This document shows, piece after piece, positions 16,485 to 24,695 of a stretch of DNA of 64,000 nt. Where the stretch lies: contig NZ_JAINRD010000018.1 in NCBI RefSeq assembly GCF_020400605.1, forward strand, positions 62,001-126,000, in the 5' to 3' direction. Below the pieces are notes generated by a model. That model did not search any database and was not told where the DNA came from. It worked only from the letters and a program-made list of their open reading frames with translations. This DNA comes from Streptomyces aculeolatus. GTDB taxonomy: Bacteria > Actinomycetota > Actinomycetes > Streptomycetales > Streptomycetaceae. The translations under genes and the position numbers were made by a program. Position 1 is the first letter of the stretch. Each line of letters begins with the position of its first letter.

Positions 16485-17615
16485 ATGACTCATCTGGTGG
16501 ACGAGCGATCCGGCCGTACGTACCCCTTCGACGCCCTCCGCTGGCGCGCAGACGACGGCACCCCCCTCCAGGTCGGCGGCGTGTCCGGCATCGGCAGGGA
16601 CGACATCGACACCGGCGAGCGCTCCCTGTGGCGCTACCGCGCCGCCCTGCCCTTCGGCATCGAGGCGCCCGTCTCCCTCGGCGAGGGCCGCACCCCGCTG
16701 CTCGCCCGCCGCTGGGGCGGAATCGACGTGCTGTTCAAACCGGAGTGGTTCGGCCCCACCGGAAGCTTCAAGGACCGCGGCACCACCGTGATGATCTCCG
16801 CGCTCGCGCAGCTCGGCGTGCGCGAGGTCATCGAGGACAGCTCCGGCAACGGCGGCGCCTCCGTCGCCGCCTACTGCGCCGCCGCCGGCATCCGCGCCCG
16901 CATCCTCGCCCCCGAGGGCACCTCCCCGGCGAAGGTGCTCCAGGCCCGCGCGTACGGCGCCGAGGTCGAACTCGTGCCCGGCGGCCGGGACGCCACCGCC
17001 GCCGAGGCCGTACGCCGGTCCGCCACCGTCCCGTACGCGGGCCACAACTGGCACCCGCTCTTCCTCCAGGGCACCAAGACCCTCGCCTACGAACTCTGGG
17101 AGGACCTCGGCTTCGCCGCACCCGACTGCGTCGTCACCGTCGCCGGCGCCGGCAGCACCGTCCTCGGCCTCGACGCCGGCTTCGGCGAACTCCACGCCGC
17201 CGGGCAGATCCGCCGCCGCCCCCGCATCCTCGCCGCCCAGCCCGCCAACTGCGCCCCGATCCACGCGAGCTTCCGCGCCGGTGCCGACGGGCCCGTACCC
17301 ACCGACTATGCCCCGACCATCGCCGAGGGCACCGCCATCCGCGAGCCCGTCCGGCTGCCGGAGGTGCTACGCGCCGTGCGCCGCTCCGGCGGGGACATGG
17401 CGGCGATCGGCGAGGACGGCATCCGCGCCGCCGTCGCCGGCCTCGCCGCCCTCGGGCTCTACGCCGAGCCGACCAGCGCCACCGCCGCCGCGGCCGTCGA
17501 CGTCTTCCGCGCCCGCGGCGCCATCCGGCCCGGCGAGACGACCGCCGTGCTGCTCACCGGCACCGGGCTGAAGGCGGCTCCGGTGCTGGCCGAGCTGTTC
17601 GGGGGCGGGGCGTGA
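16485..17615 (+). CDS. PLP-dependent enzyme, threonine synthase/dehydratase-like
   Basis: This encodes 376 aa from ATG 16485 (an upstream in-frame TTG at 16476 is less likely). The PLP-lysine motif is PTGSFKDRGTTVM near residue 90. Other features are SSGNGGASVAAYCAAAGIRARI (phosphate loop) and VTVAGAGSTVLGL, all of fold-type II. It lacks the N-terminal extension of housekeeping threonine synthase and is paired with a YheO/DauR-type regulator (4-base overlap). The pair therefore more likely serves amino-acid catabolism or racemisation than threonine biosynthesis. The reaction is not resolved from sequence. Confidence 0.82.
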   Translation: MTHLVDERSGRTYPFDALRWRADDGTPLQVGGVSGIGRDDIDTGERSLWRYRAALPFGIEAPVSLGEGRTPLLARRWGGIDVLFKPEWFGPTGSFKDRGTTVMISALAQLGVREVIEDSSGNGGASVAAYCAAAGIRARILAPEGTSPAKVLQARAYGAEVELVPGGRDATAAEAVRRSATVPYAGHNWHPLFLQGTKTLAYELWEDLGFAAPDCVVTVAGAGSTVLGLDAGFGELHAAGQIRRRPRILAAQPANCAPIHASFRAGADGPVPTDYAPTIAEGTAIREPVRLPEVLRAVRRSGGDMAAIGEDGIRAAVAGLAALGLYAEPTSATAAAAVDVFRARGAIRPGETTAVLLTGTGLKAAPVLAELFGGGA

Positions 17616-18235
17616 GCGCCGAGGACGAACTGCTGCTGCGCGAGGCCGAGAAGATCGCCACCGCCCTGGGCCGGATGTTCCCCGGCGTCTGCGAGGTCGT
17701 GCTGCACGACCTGCGCGACCCGCGGCACGCCGTCCGCACGGTCGAGAACCCGCTCTCCGGTCGCGGCCCCGGCGCCCCGGCCACCGAGCTGGGCCTCGCC
17801 CGCATCGAGGACCCCGACTACCCCGAGGTCATCCAGAACTACCCCAACCGGTTCCCCGACGGCCGCCCCGCCAAGAGCACCTCGATCGGCATCCGCAACT
17901 CCACCGGCGCGTACATCGCCGCCCTCTGCCTCAACCTCGACGTCTCCGTCCTCGACCGCACGGCCCGCACCCTCCAGGCGCTCACCGCGGTCGAGGACCC
18001 CGGGCTGCCGCTGACCGAGACCCTGCGGGCGCGTACCGCGGACGAACTGCGCGCGGCGGTGGAGGAGTTCGCCGCCGCCCGCGGCCAGACCCCGCGGGCG
18101 CTGGCCTCCGCCGACCGCCGCGAGCTGGTCCGCGAGCTGCGCGAGCGCGGCCTGCTGGAGGTCAGGAGCGCGGTGCGGCTGGTCACCGAGCTGCTGGGGG
18201 TCTCGCGGGCGACGGTCTACAACTACCTGCGGTGA
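17612..18235 (+). CDS. YheO/DauR-family helix-turn-helix regulator
   Basis: This encodes 207 aa from a GTG overlapping the previous stop. The N-terminal half is a YheO-type PAS-like domain (MFPGVCEVVLHDLRDP; NRFPDGRPAKSTSIGIRN). The C-terminus is an HTH of the DauR kind (RSAVRLVTELLGVSRATVYNYLR). DauR represses D-arginine catabolism in Pseudomonas, and other members are unknown. Co-translation with a PLP enzyme points to control of its own operon in response to an amino acid. Confidence 0.85.
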   Translation: MSAEDELLLREAEKIATALGRMFPGVCEVVLHDLRDPRHAVRTVENPLSGRGPGAPATELGLARIEDPDYPEVIQNYPNRFPDGRPAKSTSIGIRNSTGAYIAALCLNLDVSVLDRTARTLQALTAVEDPGLPLTETLRARTADELRAAVEEFAAARGQTPRALASADRRELVRELRERGLLEVRSAVRLVTELLGVSRATVYNYLR

Positions 18236-18264
18236 AGCGGGGGCCAAGGGCCACGTCCCGGTAC

Positions 18265-18304
18265 GGGGCCGAACGGGGCCCTGCCGCCGCCCCCGTTCGG
18301 CCCC
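18265..18304 (+). terminator. 14-bp perfect hairpin terminator
   Basis: GGGGCCGAACGGGG (18265-18278) pairs perfectly with 18291-18304 around a 12-base loop, 29 bp after the stop of the regulator gene. Confidence 0.75.
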
Positions 18305-18357
18305 ACTCTGGATGCGTACGGACAGCGGGCGTTCGAGGCTGACGGTGGAGGTGTGCC

Positions 18358-19563
18358 ATGGCACCCAGACGATTCCCCCGCCGAGCCGCGGTCCTGCTCC
18401 TCGCCCTGCTCACCGTCGTCGCGGCCGGCGGCCCCGCCGAGACGCTCCCCCGCGGGCAGCAGCACCGCGCGTCGGCCCCCTTCCGCCATCCCGGAGTGCT
18501 CGTCGGCAGCGCCCAACTGCGCGCCGTACGCGCCCGGGTGAACGACGGCGACCGGCCCTTCCGGGCATTCCGCGCGATGCGCCGCAGCCGCTACGGACGG
18601 CTCTCCTACGTCCCCCACCCGGTCCCGGTCGTCGAGTGCCCGCCCGACACCAACCCCGGCGTCGGCTGCACGGACGAGCGCGAGGACGCCATCGCCGCGT
18701 ACACCCACGCGCTGATCTGGGCCGTCACCCGCGACCGCGCCCACGCCGAGAAGGCCGTGCAGATCATGGACGCCTGGTCCGCCCGGCTCACCGACCACAC
18801 CGAGGGCAACGCCCCGCTGCAGGCCGCCTGGGCGGGCTCCTCCTGGGCGCGGGCCGCCGAGCTGATGCGCGCCACCTACGACGGCTGGCCGCGCGCCGGC
18901 GTACGCCGCTTCGAGCGGCTCCTGCGCGACGCCTACCTCCCCGAGGTCACCGGCGCCGTCCCCGACTACAACGGCAACTGGGACCTGGCGATGACCGACG
19001 CCGCCATCGGCATCGCCGTCTTCCTCGACGACCGCCCCGCCTACGACGAGGCGCTGCGCCGCTTCCGCGCCCGCGTGCCCGCGTACTTCTACGTACACGC
19101 CGACGGCCCGCGGCCCAAGCCGCCGCCCGGCGGGGAGATCGACACCGCCGAGGAGATCACCACCTACTGGTTCGGACAGCGCACCTACCCCGAGGGCCTG
19201 GCCCAGGAGGCGTGCCGCAACCTGATGCACGTCGGCTACGCGCTCGCCGCCACCGCGCACATCGCCGAGACCGCCCGGCTCCAGGGCACGGACCTCTACG
19301 CCGAGGTGCAGCCGCGGATCACCGCCGCGCTGGAGCTGCACTCCCGCTACCAGCTCGGCGAACGCCCGCCCGCGTCGCTGTGCGGCGGCCGGGTGGAGCG
19401 CACCATGGGCCCCGACCTGGAGGTGGCCTACCACCACTACCACGACCGGCGCGGCGTGGACCTGCCGCAGACCGCGAGGCTGCTCGCACGGCAGCGCCCT
19501 GGCGGCACCGACGACTTGTTCGTCGCCTGGGAGACCCTGACGCACGCGGCCGGCCCCGGCTGA
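18358..19563 (+). CDS. Secreted alginate lyase family protein (copy 2)
   Basis: This encodes 401 aa with RBS GGAGG and a signal peptide (RRAAVLLLALLTVVAAGG). It is collinear with the minus-strand copy at 13,119: FRHPGVLVGSAQLRAVRARVN, VGCTDEREDAIAAYTHAL, NAPLQAAWAGSSWARAAEL, YNGNWDLAMTDAAIGIAVFLDD, LCGGRVERTMGP and FVAWETLTHAAGPG all have counterparts. The pair lies in opposite orientation either side of ggt and the PLP operon. Divergence is substantial, so the duplication is old or the copies have different substrates. Confidence 0.82.
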   Translation: MAPRRFPRRAAVLLLALLTVVAAGGPAETLPRGQQHRASAPFRHPGVLVGSAQLRAVRARVNDGDRPFRAFRAMRRSRYGRLSYVPHPVPVVECPPDTNPGVGCTDEREDAIAAYTHALIWAVTRDRAHAEKAVQIMDAWSARLTDHTEGNAPLQAAWAGSSWARAAELMRATYDGWPRAGVRRFERLLRDAYLPEVTGAVPDYNGNWDLAMTDAAIGIAVFLDDRPAYDEALRRFRARVPAYFYVHADGPRPKPPPGGEIDTAEEITTYWFGQRTYPEGLAQEACRNLMHVGYALAATAHIAETARLQGTDLYAEVQPRITAALELHSRYQLGERPPASLCGGRVERTMGPDLEVAYHHYHDRRGVDLPQTARLLARQRPGGTDDLFVAWETLTHAAGPG

Positions 19564-19611
19564 CGCCGGCGGCCCGCCACCGCCACCCATCCCGACCCGA
19601 GGAGGCGCCCC

Positions 19612-20688
19612 ATGCTCACGACCGCCGGCACCGCCGCCCAGCCGGACAGCCCGCCCCCCTACACGGACCCCGCCCACGGGCCGGCCGTGACCGCGACCGC
19701 CGTCGTGCAGGACCGCGCGGGCCGGGTGCTCGTACTGGAGCCCGCCGAGCCGGCCGCGGACACCGGGCCCGTGCTGCCCGGCGTCGCCGTCTCCGGCCGG
19801 CACACCCCGGAGGAGGCGCTGACCGTCGCGCTGCGCGACGCCCTCGGCACCGACCTGGCCGCCGGGCGGCTCCTCGCCGTGGACTGCGTCCCCCCGGCCG
19901 AAGGACCCGCCGGCATCGTCCACCTCTACGCCGCCCCGCCCCCGGCCGCCCCGCCTCCGGCCGCGGCCCGGAGCGCGGCGACCGCCGCCGGCGACGGGCA
20001 GCCCGCCGGGCTCACTCCTCGCTGGCTGGAGCGCGACGCCGCCCTCGCCGCCCTGCCCGCCCCCGCCTCGGGCCGGCTGCGCGCCGCGCTGGACGCCTGG
20101 GACACCGGTGCCGTCGCCCACCTCGTCGGCGGGGAACCGCAGCCAGGCTCGTCCGCCGCGCTCTCCGCGGGCCGCCGCGCCGAGCTGGAGCACGCCGCCG
20201 CGCTCGACCCCTCCTCGTACCTCGCCGTGCGCCCGCGCGTGCTCGTCGGCGCCGGCGCACTGGTGCGCGACGGCGCGGGCCGGCTGCTGCTCGTACGCGC
20301 CGGCTATCGCCGCGACGACCGCTGGCAGATCCCAGGCGGCGGCGTGGACAGCGACCTCGGCGAGACCCCGCGCCCCGCGGCCCGGCGCGAGCTGCGCGAG
20401 GAGACCGGGCTCGACCGGCCGCTGGGCCGGCTGCTCGTCGTCGACTTCGCCTCGCGCAGACCCGCGCCCGCGCTCGTCATCTACGCGTACGACGGCGGCG
20501 TGCTGGACGCCGCCGACCTGGCCGGCATCCGCGTCGACGGCACCGAGATCGTGGACTGGCGGCTGGCGGCACCGGACGAGTTCGACGACCTGCTCACGCC
20601 GCGCGGCGCCGCCATCGCGCGGGCCGGCCTCGGCGCGCTGGCCGACGGCGGCGGGCCGCTCGACCTCGTCGCGGGCCGGCCGGCCTGA
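19612..20688 (+). CDS. Tandem Nudix-domain protein (N-terminal copy degenerate)
   Basis: This encodes 358 aa. The C-terminal domain (about residues 205-340) has a working-looking Nudix box: GVDSDLGE, then RRELREETGL. It has one extra residue between the first Gly and Glu compared with GX5E. The N-terminal domain (about 20-130) has the same layout (TAVVQDRAGRVLVLE; GVAVSGRHTPEEALTVALRDALGTDL), but its catalytic REUXEEXGU stretch reads LRDALGTDL, so it should be inactive. An Ala/Pro-rich linker joins them. Substrate (a nucleoside diphosphate derivative) is unknown. A long hairpin follows. Confidence 0.82.
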   Translation: MLTTAGTAAQPDSPPPYTDPAHGPAVTATAVVQDRAGRVLVLEPAEPAADTGPVLPGVAVSGRHTPEEALTVALRDALGTDLAAGRLLAVDCVPPAEGPAGIVHLYAAPPPAAPPPAAARSAATAAGDGQPAGLTPRWLERDAALAALPAPASGRLRAALDAWDTGAVAHLVGGEPQPGSSAALSAGRRAELEHAAALDPSSYLAVRPRVLVGAGALVRDGAGRLLLVRAGYRRDDRWQIPGGGVDSDLGETPRPAARRELREETGLDRPLGRLLVVDFASRRPAPALVIYAYDGGVLDAADLAGIRVDGTEIVDWRLAAPDEFDDLLTPRGAAIARAGLGALADGGGPLDLVAGRPA

Positions 20689-20697
20689 GCGCGGCGG

Positions 20698-20761
20698 CCG
20701 GTCCGTACCGTACGGGCCGGTACCGGCGGGCGGGTGCGGCGCCGCGTACGGTACGGACCGG
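20698..20761. terminator. 17-bp perfect inverted repeat with internal palindrome
   Basis: Arms 20698-20714 and 20745-20761 (core CGGTCCGTACCGTACG) are perfectly complementary around a 30-base loop that itself contains GCCGGTACCGGC. It follows the Nudix gene and precedes the crotonase gene by about 50 bp, so it is most simply a terminator, though an operator role is possible. Confidence 0.6.
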
Positions 20762-20812
20762 GCGGGCCGGCGGCCCGTGTGCCACCGCCCTACGCATTGG
20801 TAACGTCCGGTC

Positions 20813-21574
20813 ATGAGCGGACACGTACGCACCGAGCGCACCGGCCCCGTCACCACCGTCGTCCTCGCCCGCCCCGCGGCCCGCAACGCCGTCGACGGCC
20901 CCACCGCCGCCGCACTGGCCGCCGCCTTCCGCGACTTCGAGGCCGACCCCGGCGCCCGCGTCGCCGTGCTCTGGGGCGAGGGCGGCACGTTCTGCGCGGG
21001 TGCCGACCTCAAGGCGGTCGGCACTCCCGACGGCAACCGCGTCGCCCCCGACGGCGACGGGCCCATGGGCCCCACCCGGATGCGGCTGACCAAGCCCGTC
21101 ATCGCCGCCGTCAGCGGGCACGCGGTCGCCGGCGGGCTGGAACTGGCGCTCTGGTGCGACCTGCGGGTCGCTGAGGAGGACGCGGTGTTCGGCGTCTTCT
21201 GCCGCCGCTGGGGCGTGCCGCTGATCGACGGCGGCACCGTGCGCCTGCCCCGGCTGATCGGCACCGGCCGGGCACTCGACCTCATCCTGACCGGCCGCCC
21301 CGTGCCGGCCCCCGAGGCGTACGGGATGGGCCTTGCCAACCGCCTCGTGCCCACCGGCCGGGCGCGTACCGCGGCCGAGGAACTGGCCGCGGAGATCGCC
21401 CGCTTCCCGCAGACCTGCCTGCGCGCCGATCGCGCCTCGGCGCTGGAGCAGCACGGGCTGCCGGAGGAGGAGGCGATGGAGGCGGAGCTGCGCCACGGCA
21501 GCGCCGCGCTGGGCGAGGCGGCGGCCGGGGCCGGGCGCTTCGCCGCGGGGGAGGGGCGGCACGGGGCGTTCTGA
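20813..21574 (+). CDS. Crotonase/enoyl-CoA hydratase family protein
   Basis: This encodes 253 aa. The oxyanion-hole loops are FCAGADLKAVG (about residue 62-72) and SGHAVAGGLELALWCDLRV (about 101-120), both with the expected Gly/Ala residues. PEAYGMGLANRLVP is the usual C-terminal signature. The position of the catalytic Glu of hydratases is not secure (EEDAVFGVFCRRWGVP), so hydratase, isomerase or another crotonase reaction is possible. A TAACGT about 6 bases upstream of the ATG and no RBS suggest a leaderless transcript. Confidence 0.85.
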   Translation: MSGHVRTERTGPVTTVVLARPAARNAVDGPTAAALAAAFRDFEADPGARVAVLWGEGGTFCAGADLKAVGTPDGNRVAPDGDGPMGPTRMRLTKPVIAAVSGHAVAGGLELALWCDLRVAEEDAVFGVFCRRWGVPLIDGGTVRLPRLIGTGRALDLILTGRPVPAPEAYGMGLANRLVPTGRARTAAEELAAEIARFPQTCLRADRASALEQHGLPEEEAMEAELRHGSAALGEAAAGAGRFAAGEGRHGAF

Positions 21575-21591
21575 GGAGGAACGCGGCCGGC

Positions 21592-22638
21592 TCAGCCGGG
21601 GACCGGGAGCGTGAACGACCCGCGCGGCGAGTCCCAGTGCCCGCCGTCCGCGATGTGCGAGACGACCGCACGCTCCAGCGTCGTACGCGCCCGCAGCGCC
21701 GCGACATCCGCGGGCGTACGCACCACGCGCCGGAACACGAACTCCACGATGCCGCGGTCCGGCACCGCCAGCCCGTGCTCGTCGGGCGGCGGCACATCGG
21801 CCGGGTCCCGCGGATCGAGCGTGAACCGGCGCTGGAAGCGCATGATGTTGCTCTCGGCCGGCAGGTACTCCCCGAGCTGCGGATCCAGCAGCCACGACGC
21901 GCAGTTCAGCCGCAGCGCGCCCAGGCCCGCCGCGCCCAGGAACCCGCCGAAGCGGGGCGGGAAGAACTCCGCCGCCCGCGCGTACGACTCCTCGCACGAC
22001 CGCGGGTCCAGCGCACCGCCCTCCGGGACGTGCACCTCGAGCCCGCGGCCGGCGACCGGATCCCGGTCGAGGTTGAACTGCAGCCGGCCGAGCCGGTAGA
22101 GGATGCCGCCGTACGGCAGCACCATCCACCACTGCTTGTCCATGCCGCCGGCGCCGTGCATCCGCCGGTGGACCCCCACCTTGTTGCCCAGGTCGGCGAG
22201 CGTCGCCCAGGACACGTCGTCCGGCACGTCGTGGCGCGCGTGGTACGCCCGTACCTCCGGCAGGGCGGCGAGGAAGACCGCAGTGTGGAACCAGCGCCCC
22301 GCCGCGCCCAGCGCCGCCGGCAGCGCGGGCCCGCTGCCGGGACCGCGCCGGTCGTCGCCGACCGACCCCAGCCCGGCCGTCAGCGCGGCGACGGCGCGGT
22401 CCAGCAGCCACGCGTACGCCGAGCCGCCGGCGGTCACCTCCGCCAGCGCGGCGGCCAGTTCTGCGTCCTCGCGCTCGGGGACGCCGACGGCGCGCAGCAG
22501 CGCGGTCAGCTGCGCGCCCTGCGGTACGACGGCGGGCGGTGGCGCGGGGTGGGCGGCTGCCAGGGCGTCGGTCCACGGGGCGTAGGTGCCGTCGAGGCCG
22601 AGCTGGTCGCGGACGGCGGCGGCGTTCAGGTCGGTCAC
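21592..22638 (-). CDS. Acyltransferase-domain (NAT_N/GNAT_C-type) protein
   Basis: This encodes 348 aa from GTG 22638, only 12 bp after the stop of the kinase gene, so it is probably co-transcribed with it. The block HRRMHGAGGMDKQWWMVLPYGGILYRLGRLQFN, the acidic LEVHVPEGGALDPRSCEESY and the late NCASWLLDPQLGEYLPAESNIMRFQRRF are recognisable from actinobacterial proteins annotated as acyltransferases with a GNAT-like C-terminal domain. The family assignment is from memory of that pattern and no substrate is known. Confidence 0.6.
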   Translation of the reverse strand: MTDLNAAAVRDQLGLDGTYAPWTDALAAAHPAPPPAVVPQGAQLTALLRAVGVPEREDAELAAALAEVTAGGSAYAWLLDRAVAALTAGLGSVGDDRRGPGSGPALPAALGAAGRWFHTAVFLAALPEVRAYHARHDVPDDVSWATLADLGNKVGVHRRMHGAGGMDKQWWMVLPYGGILYRLGRLQFNLDRDPVAGRGLEVHVPEGGALDPRSCEESYARAAEFFPPRFGGFLGAAGLGALRLNCASWLLDPQLGEYLPAESNIMRFQRRFTLDPRDPADVPPPDEHGLAVPDRGIVEFVFRRVVRTPADVAALRARTTLERAVVSHIADGGHWDSPRGSFTLPVPG

Positions 22639-22650
22639 GCCACGATCATC

Positions 22651-24477
22651 TCAGCACACCGGCAGGCCCGGAACGGGGGCGTCGTTGGCGCCGCCCTTGA
22701 TGTAAACGACGCTGACCCATACGCCGGTGTTGCCGCTGTCGTCGTCGGTCTTCCCCCACCAGACGTTCGTCCACTCCCCGGACGTCTCCCGGTAGGACTT
22801 CTTCTCCTGGCAGAAGAAGTAGTTGGTGCCGGCGTAGAGCGTGCCGGCCGGGCGGTGCGCCGAGTCGTACGACGAGGCGGTCTTCCACACCTGGCAGTTG
22901 TACTTCCCGCCGCCGATGGGCGTGCACGAAGGGTCGGGAGCCGAGCCGCCGCCGGTGCTGTCGTCGCCGCCCGACGTGCTGCCGCCGTCGTCGCCGCCAC
23001 CGCTCCCGCCGCCGGTGCTGCCGTCGTCGCCCCCGCTGCCGCCGCCCGAGCCGGAGCCGCTGCCGTCGCCCGTGCCGCCGCCGTCGCCGCCGCCGTCCGA
23101 ACCGCCGGTGCCGCCGCCCGCCGCGCCTTCCTCCTCGGCGGGGGAGCCGCCGCCGTCCGCGGCCGGCTCGTCCTCCTTCTCCCCGCCCTTCTCCTCCTCG
23201 CCGTCCTTCTGGCCCTTCCCGTCCTTCTCGGCGCTGCCGTCCCGCTTCCCGTCCGCGCCGCCCTCCCCGGGCGACGGGGAGGCGGCCCCGGCGGCGGGCT
23301 CCTCCGTCTCCTCGCTCGCGGTGTTCTCGCCGTCGTCGCCGCCGGCCAGTGCGTACGTCACGCCGCCGCCGGCGAGCAGCACAGCCGCTGCGGCGGCGGC
23401 GACCGGCACCCAGCGGCGTCCGCCGCGGCGCCGTTGCGGCGCCGTCTGCTCGGCCGTACGGGACTCCGTGCCCGCCGGCCCGAGCTGCGGCGGGCCGAAC
23501 TGGCCCTGCGGGGCGGCGTTGCCCCCGGGCGCAGCGGGCGCCCCCGGCCCGTACGCGCCGGGCGGCGGCGCGGCCGGCACCCGGCCCAGCCGCACCGTGT
23601 CCGGCCCCTGGGCCGCCGGCGGCCCGGCCGTCGCGGCGATCGGCTCCAGCAGGGTCCGGGCCCGGTCGACGCCGGCGCGCTCGCCGGGGTCCTTGGCCAT
23701 CAGCGCCTGCAGCACGGGCGCGAGCGGCCCGGCCCGGCGCGGCTCCGGCAGCGGGTCCACGATGATCGCGGTGATCGTCGACCACGTGGACGTACGGCGG
23801 AACGGCGAGATCCCCTCCACCGCCGCGTACAGCGTCGCGCCCAGCGACCACAGGTCGGAGGGCGGACCCGGCTGCTCACCGCGCGCCCGCTCCGGCGCCA
23901 GGTAGTCCAGCGAGCCGACCAGCTCGCCGCTGCGCGTCAGATGCGTGCTGTTGCCGTCGGCCGGCTCCTCCATGGCGGCGATGCCGAAGTCCGTGAGCAC
24001 GACGCGGCCGCCGCGCTCCAGCAGGATGTTGCCCGGCTTCACGTCCCGGTGCAGCACCCCCGCGCGGTGCGCGGCGCCGAGCGCGTCGACCACCTTCAGC
24101 CCGATCTGCGCGGCCTCGGCCGGCGTGACACCGCCGCGCTCGCGCAGCACGTCGTCCAGCGACGGCCCGTCGACCAGCTCCATCACGATGACCGGCCGGC
24201 CCTCGTGCTCCGTCACGTCGTGCACCGCGACGACACCGGGATGGCGCACCCGCGCCGCGGCGCGCGCCTCCCGCTCCGTACGCAGCCTCATCTCGGCGAG
24301 GTCGCGCGCGTCCGAATCGCTGAACGCCCGCAGCTCCTTGACCGCGACCTCGCGCCCCAGCCGCTCGTCGACGGCCCGCCACACGGTGCCCATGCCCCCG
24401 CGTCCGAGCTGCCCCACTACCCGGTAGCGCCCGGCGAGTACCCGCCCAGGCCCTTCCGCCCCGTCCCCCATGTGCAT
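22651..24477 (-). CDS. Membrane Ser/Thr protein kinase (PknB-like, no PASTA repeats)
   Basis: This encodes 608 aa. The Hanks-type kinase domain is residues about 15-280: YRVVGQLGRGGMGTVW (glycine loop), VAVKEL (Lys), LHRDVKPGNILL (catalytic loop), TDFGIA (DFG), and LAPERARG in place of APE. A Pro/Ala/Gly linker follows, then a basic stretch and one membrane helix (WVPVAAAAAAVLLAGGGVTYALA, about 350-372). Outside the membrane there is a roughly 150-residue Asp/Ser/Gly/Lys-Glu-rich linker and a terminal domain of about 90 residues with four Cys (CTPIGGGKYNC...FFCQEKK...PVC), apparently a sensor module. The gene downstream starts 12 bp later. Confidence 0.92.
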   Translation of the reverse strand: MHMGDGAEGPGRVLAGRYRVVGQLGRGGMGTVWRAVDERLGREVAVKELRAFSDSDARDLAEMRLRTEREARAAARVRHPGVVAVHDVTEHEGRPVIVMELVDGPSLDDVLRERGGVTPAEAAQIGLKVVDALGAAHRAGVLHRDVKPGNILLERGGRVVLTDFGIAAMEEPADGNSTHLTRSGELVGSLDYLAPERARGEQPGPPSDLWSLGATLYAAVEGISPFRRTSTWSTITAIIVDPLPEPRRAGPLAPVLQALMAKDPGERAGVDRARTLLEPIAATAGPPAAQGPDTVRLGRVPAAPPPGAYGPGAPAAPGGNAAPQGQFGPPQLGPAGTESRTAEQTAPQRRRGGRRWVPVAAAAAAVLLAGGGVTYALAGGDDGENTASEETEEPAAGAASPSPGEGGADGKRDGSAEKDGKGQKDGEEEKGGEKEDEPAADGGGSPAEEEGAAGGGTGGSDGGGDGGGTGDGSGSGSGGGSGGDDGSTGGGSGGGDDGGSTSGGDDSTGGGSAPDPSCTPIGGGKYNCQVWKTASSYDSAHRPAGTLYAGTNYFFCQEKKSYRETSGEWTNVWWGKTDDDSGNTGVWVSVVYIKGGANDAPVPGLPVC

Positions 24478-24695
24478 GCTCTGCCCCGTATCACGTGTCC
24501 AAGAAGTGGCAGCTTACGTCCCATGGGACGTACGGGACGGGTGACTGGTCAGTAGCACCCTCTGGCGCGAAACATGTCCCGCCCCCGCCCGGCACTTGAG
24601 GCGATCTTCGCGCCCCGTGTATCCCGGTGGGTGCGACGTCCCGGGGAGGGTCCCGACGCCACGCCTCGCCGCGTGGCCGGCCGAGGGGAGAGGCA

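Noticed and set aside
18223..21354. A 1043-aa minus-strand ORF, and similar very long frames at 6881-9916, 21637-24555 and 25920-29600
   Set aside because: They lie opposite or out of frame with genes carrying clear domains and consist of Arg/Pro/Ala/Gly-rich translations, the usual shadow of GC-rich coding sequence.
22950..23280. Dense GCC/GTC-type trinucleotide repetition resembling a tandem repeat array
   Set aside because: It encodes the Gly/Ser/Asp and Lys/Glu-rich extracellular linker of the kinase in frame; no regular DNA repeat unit is present.
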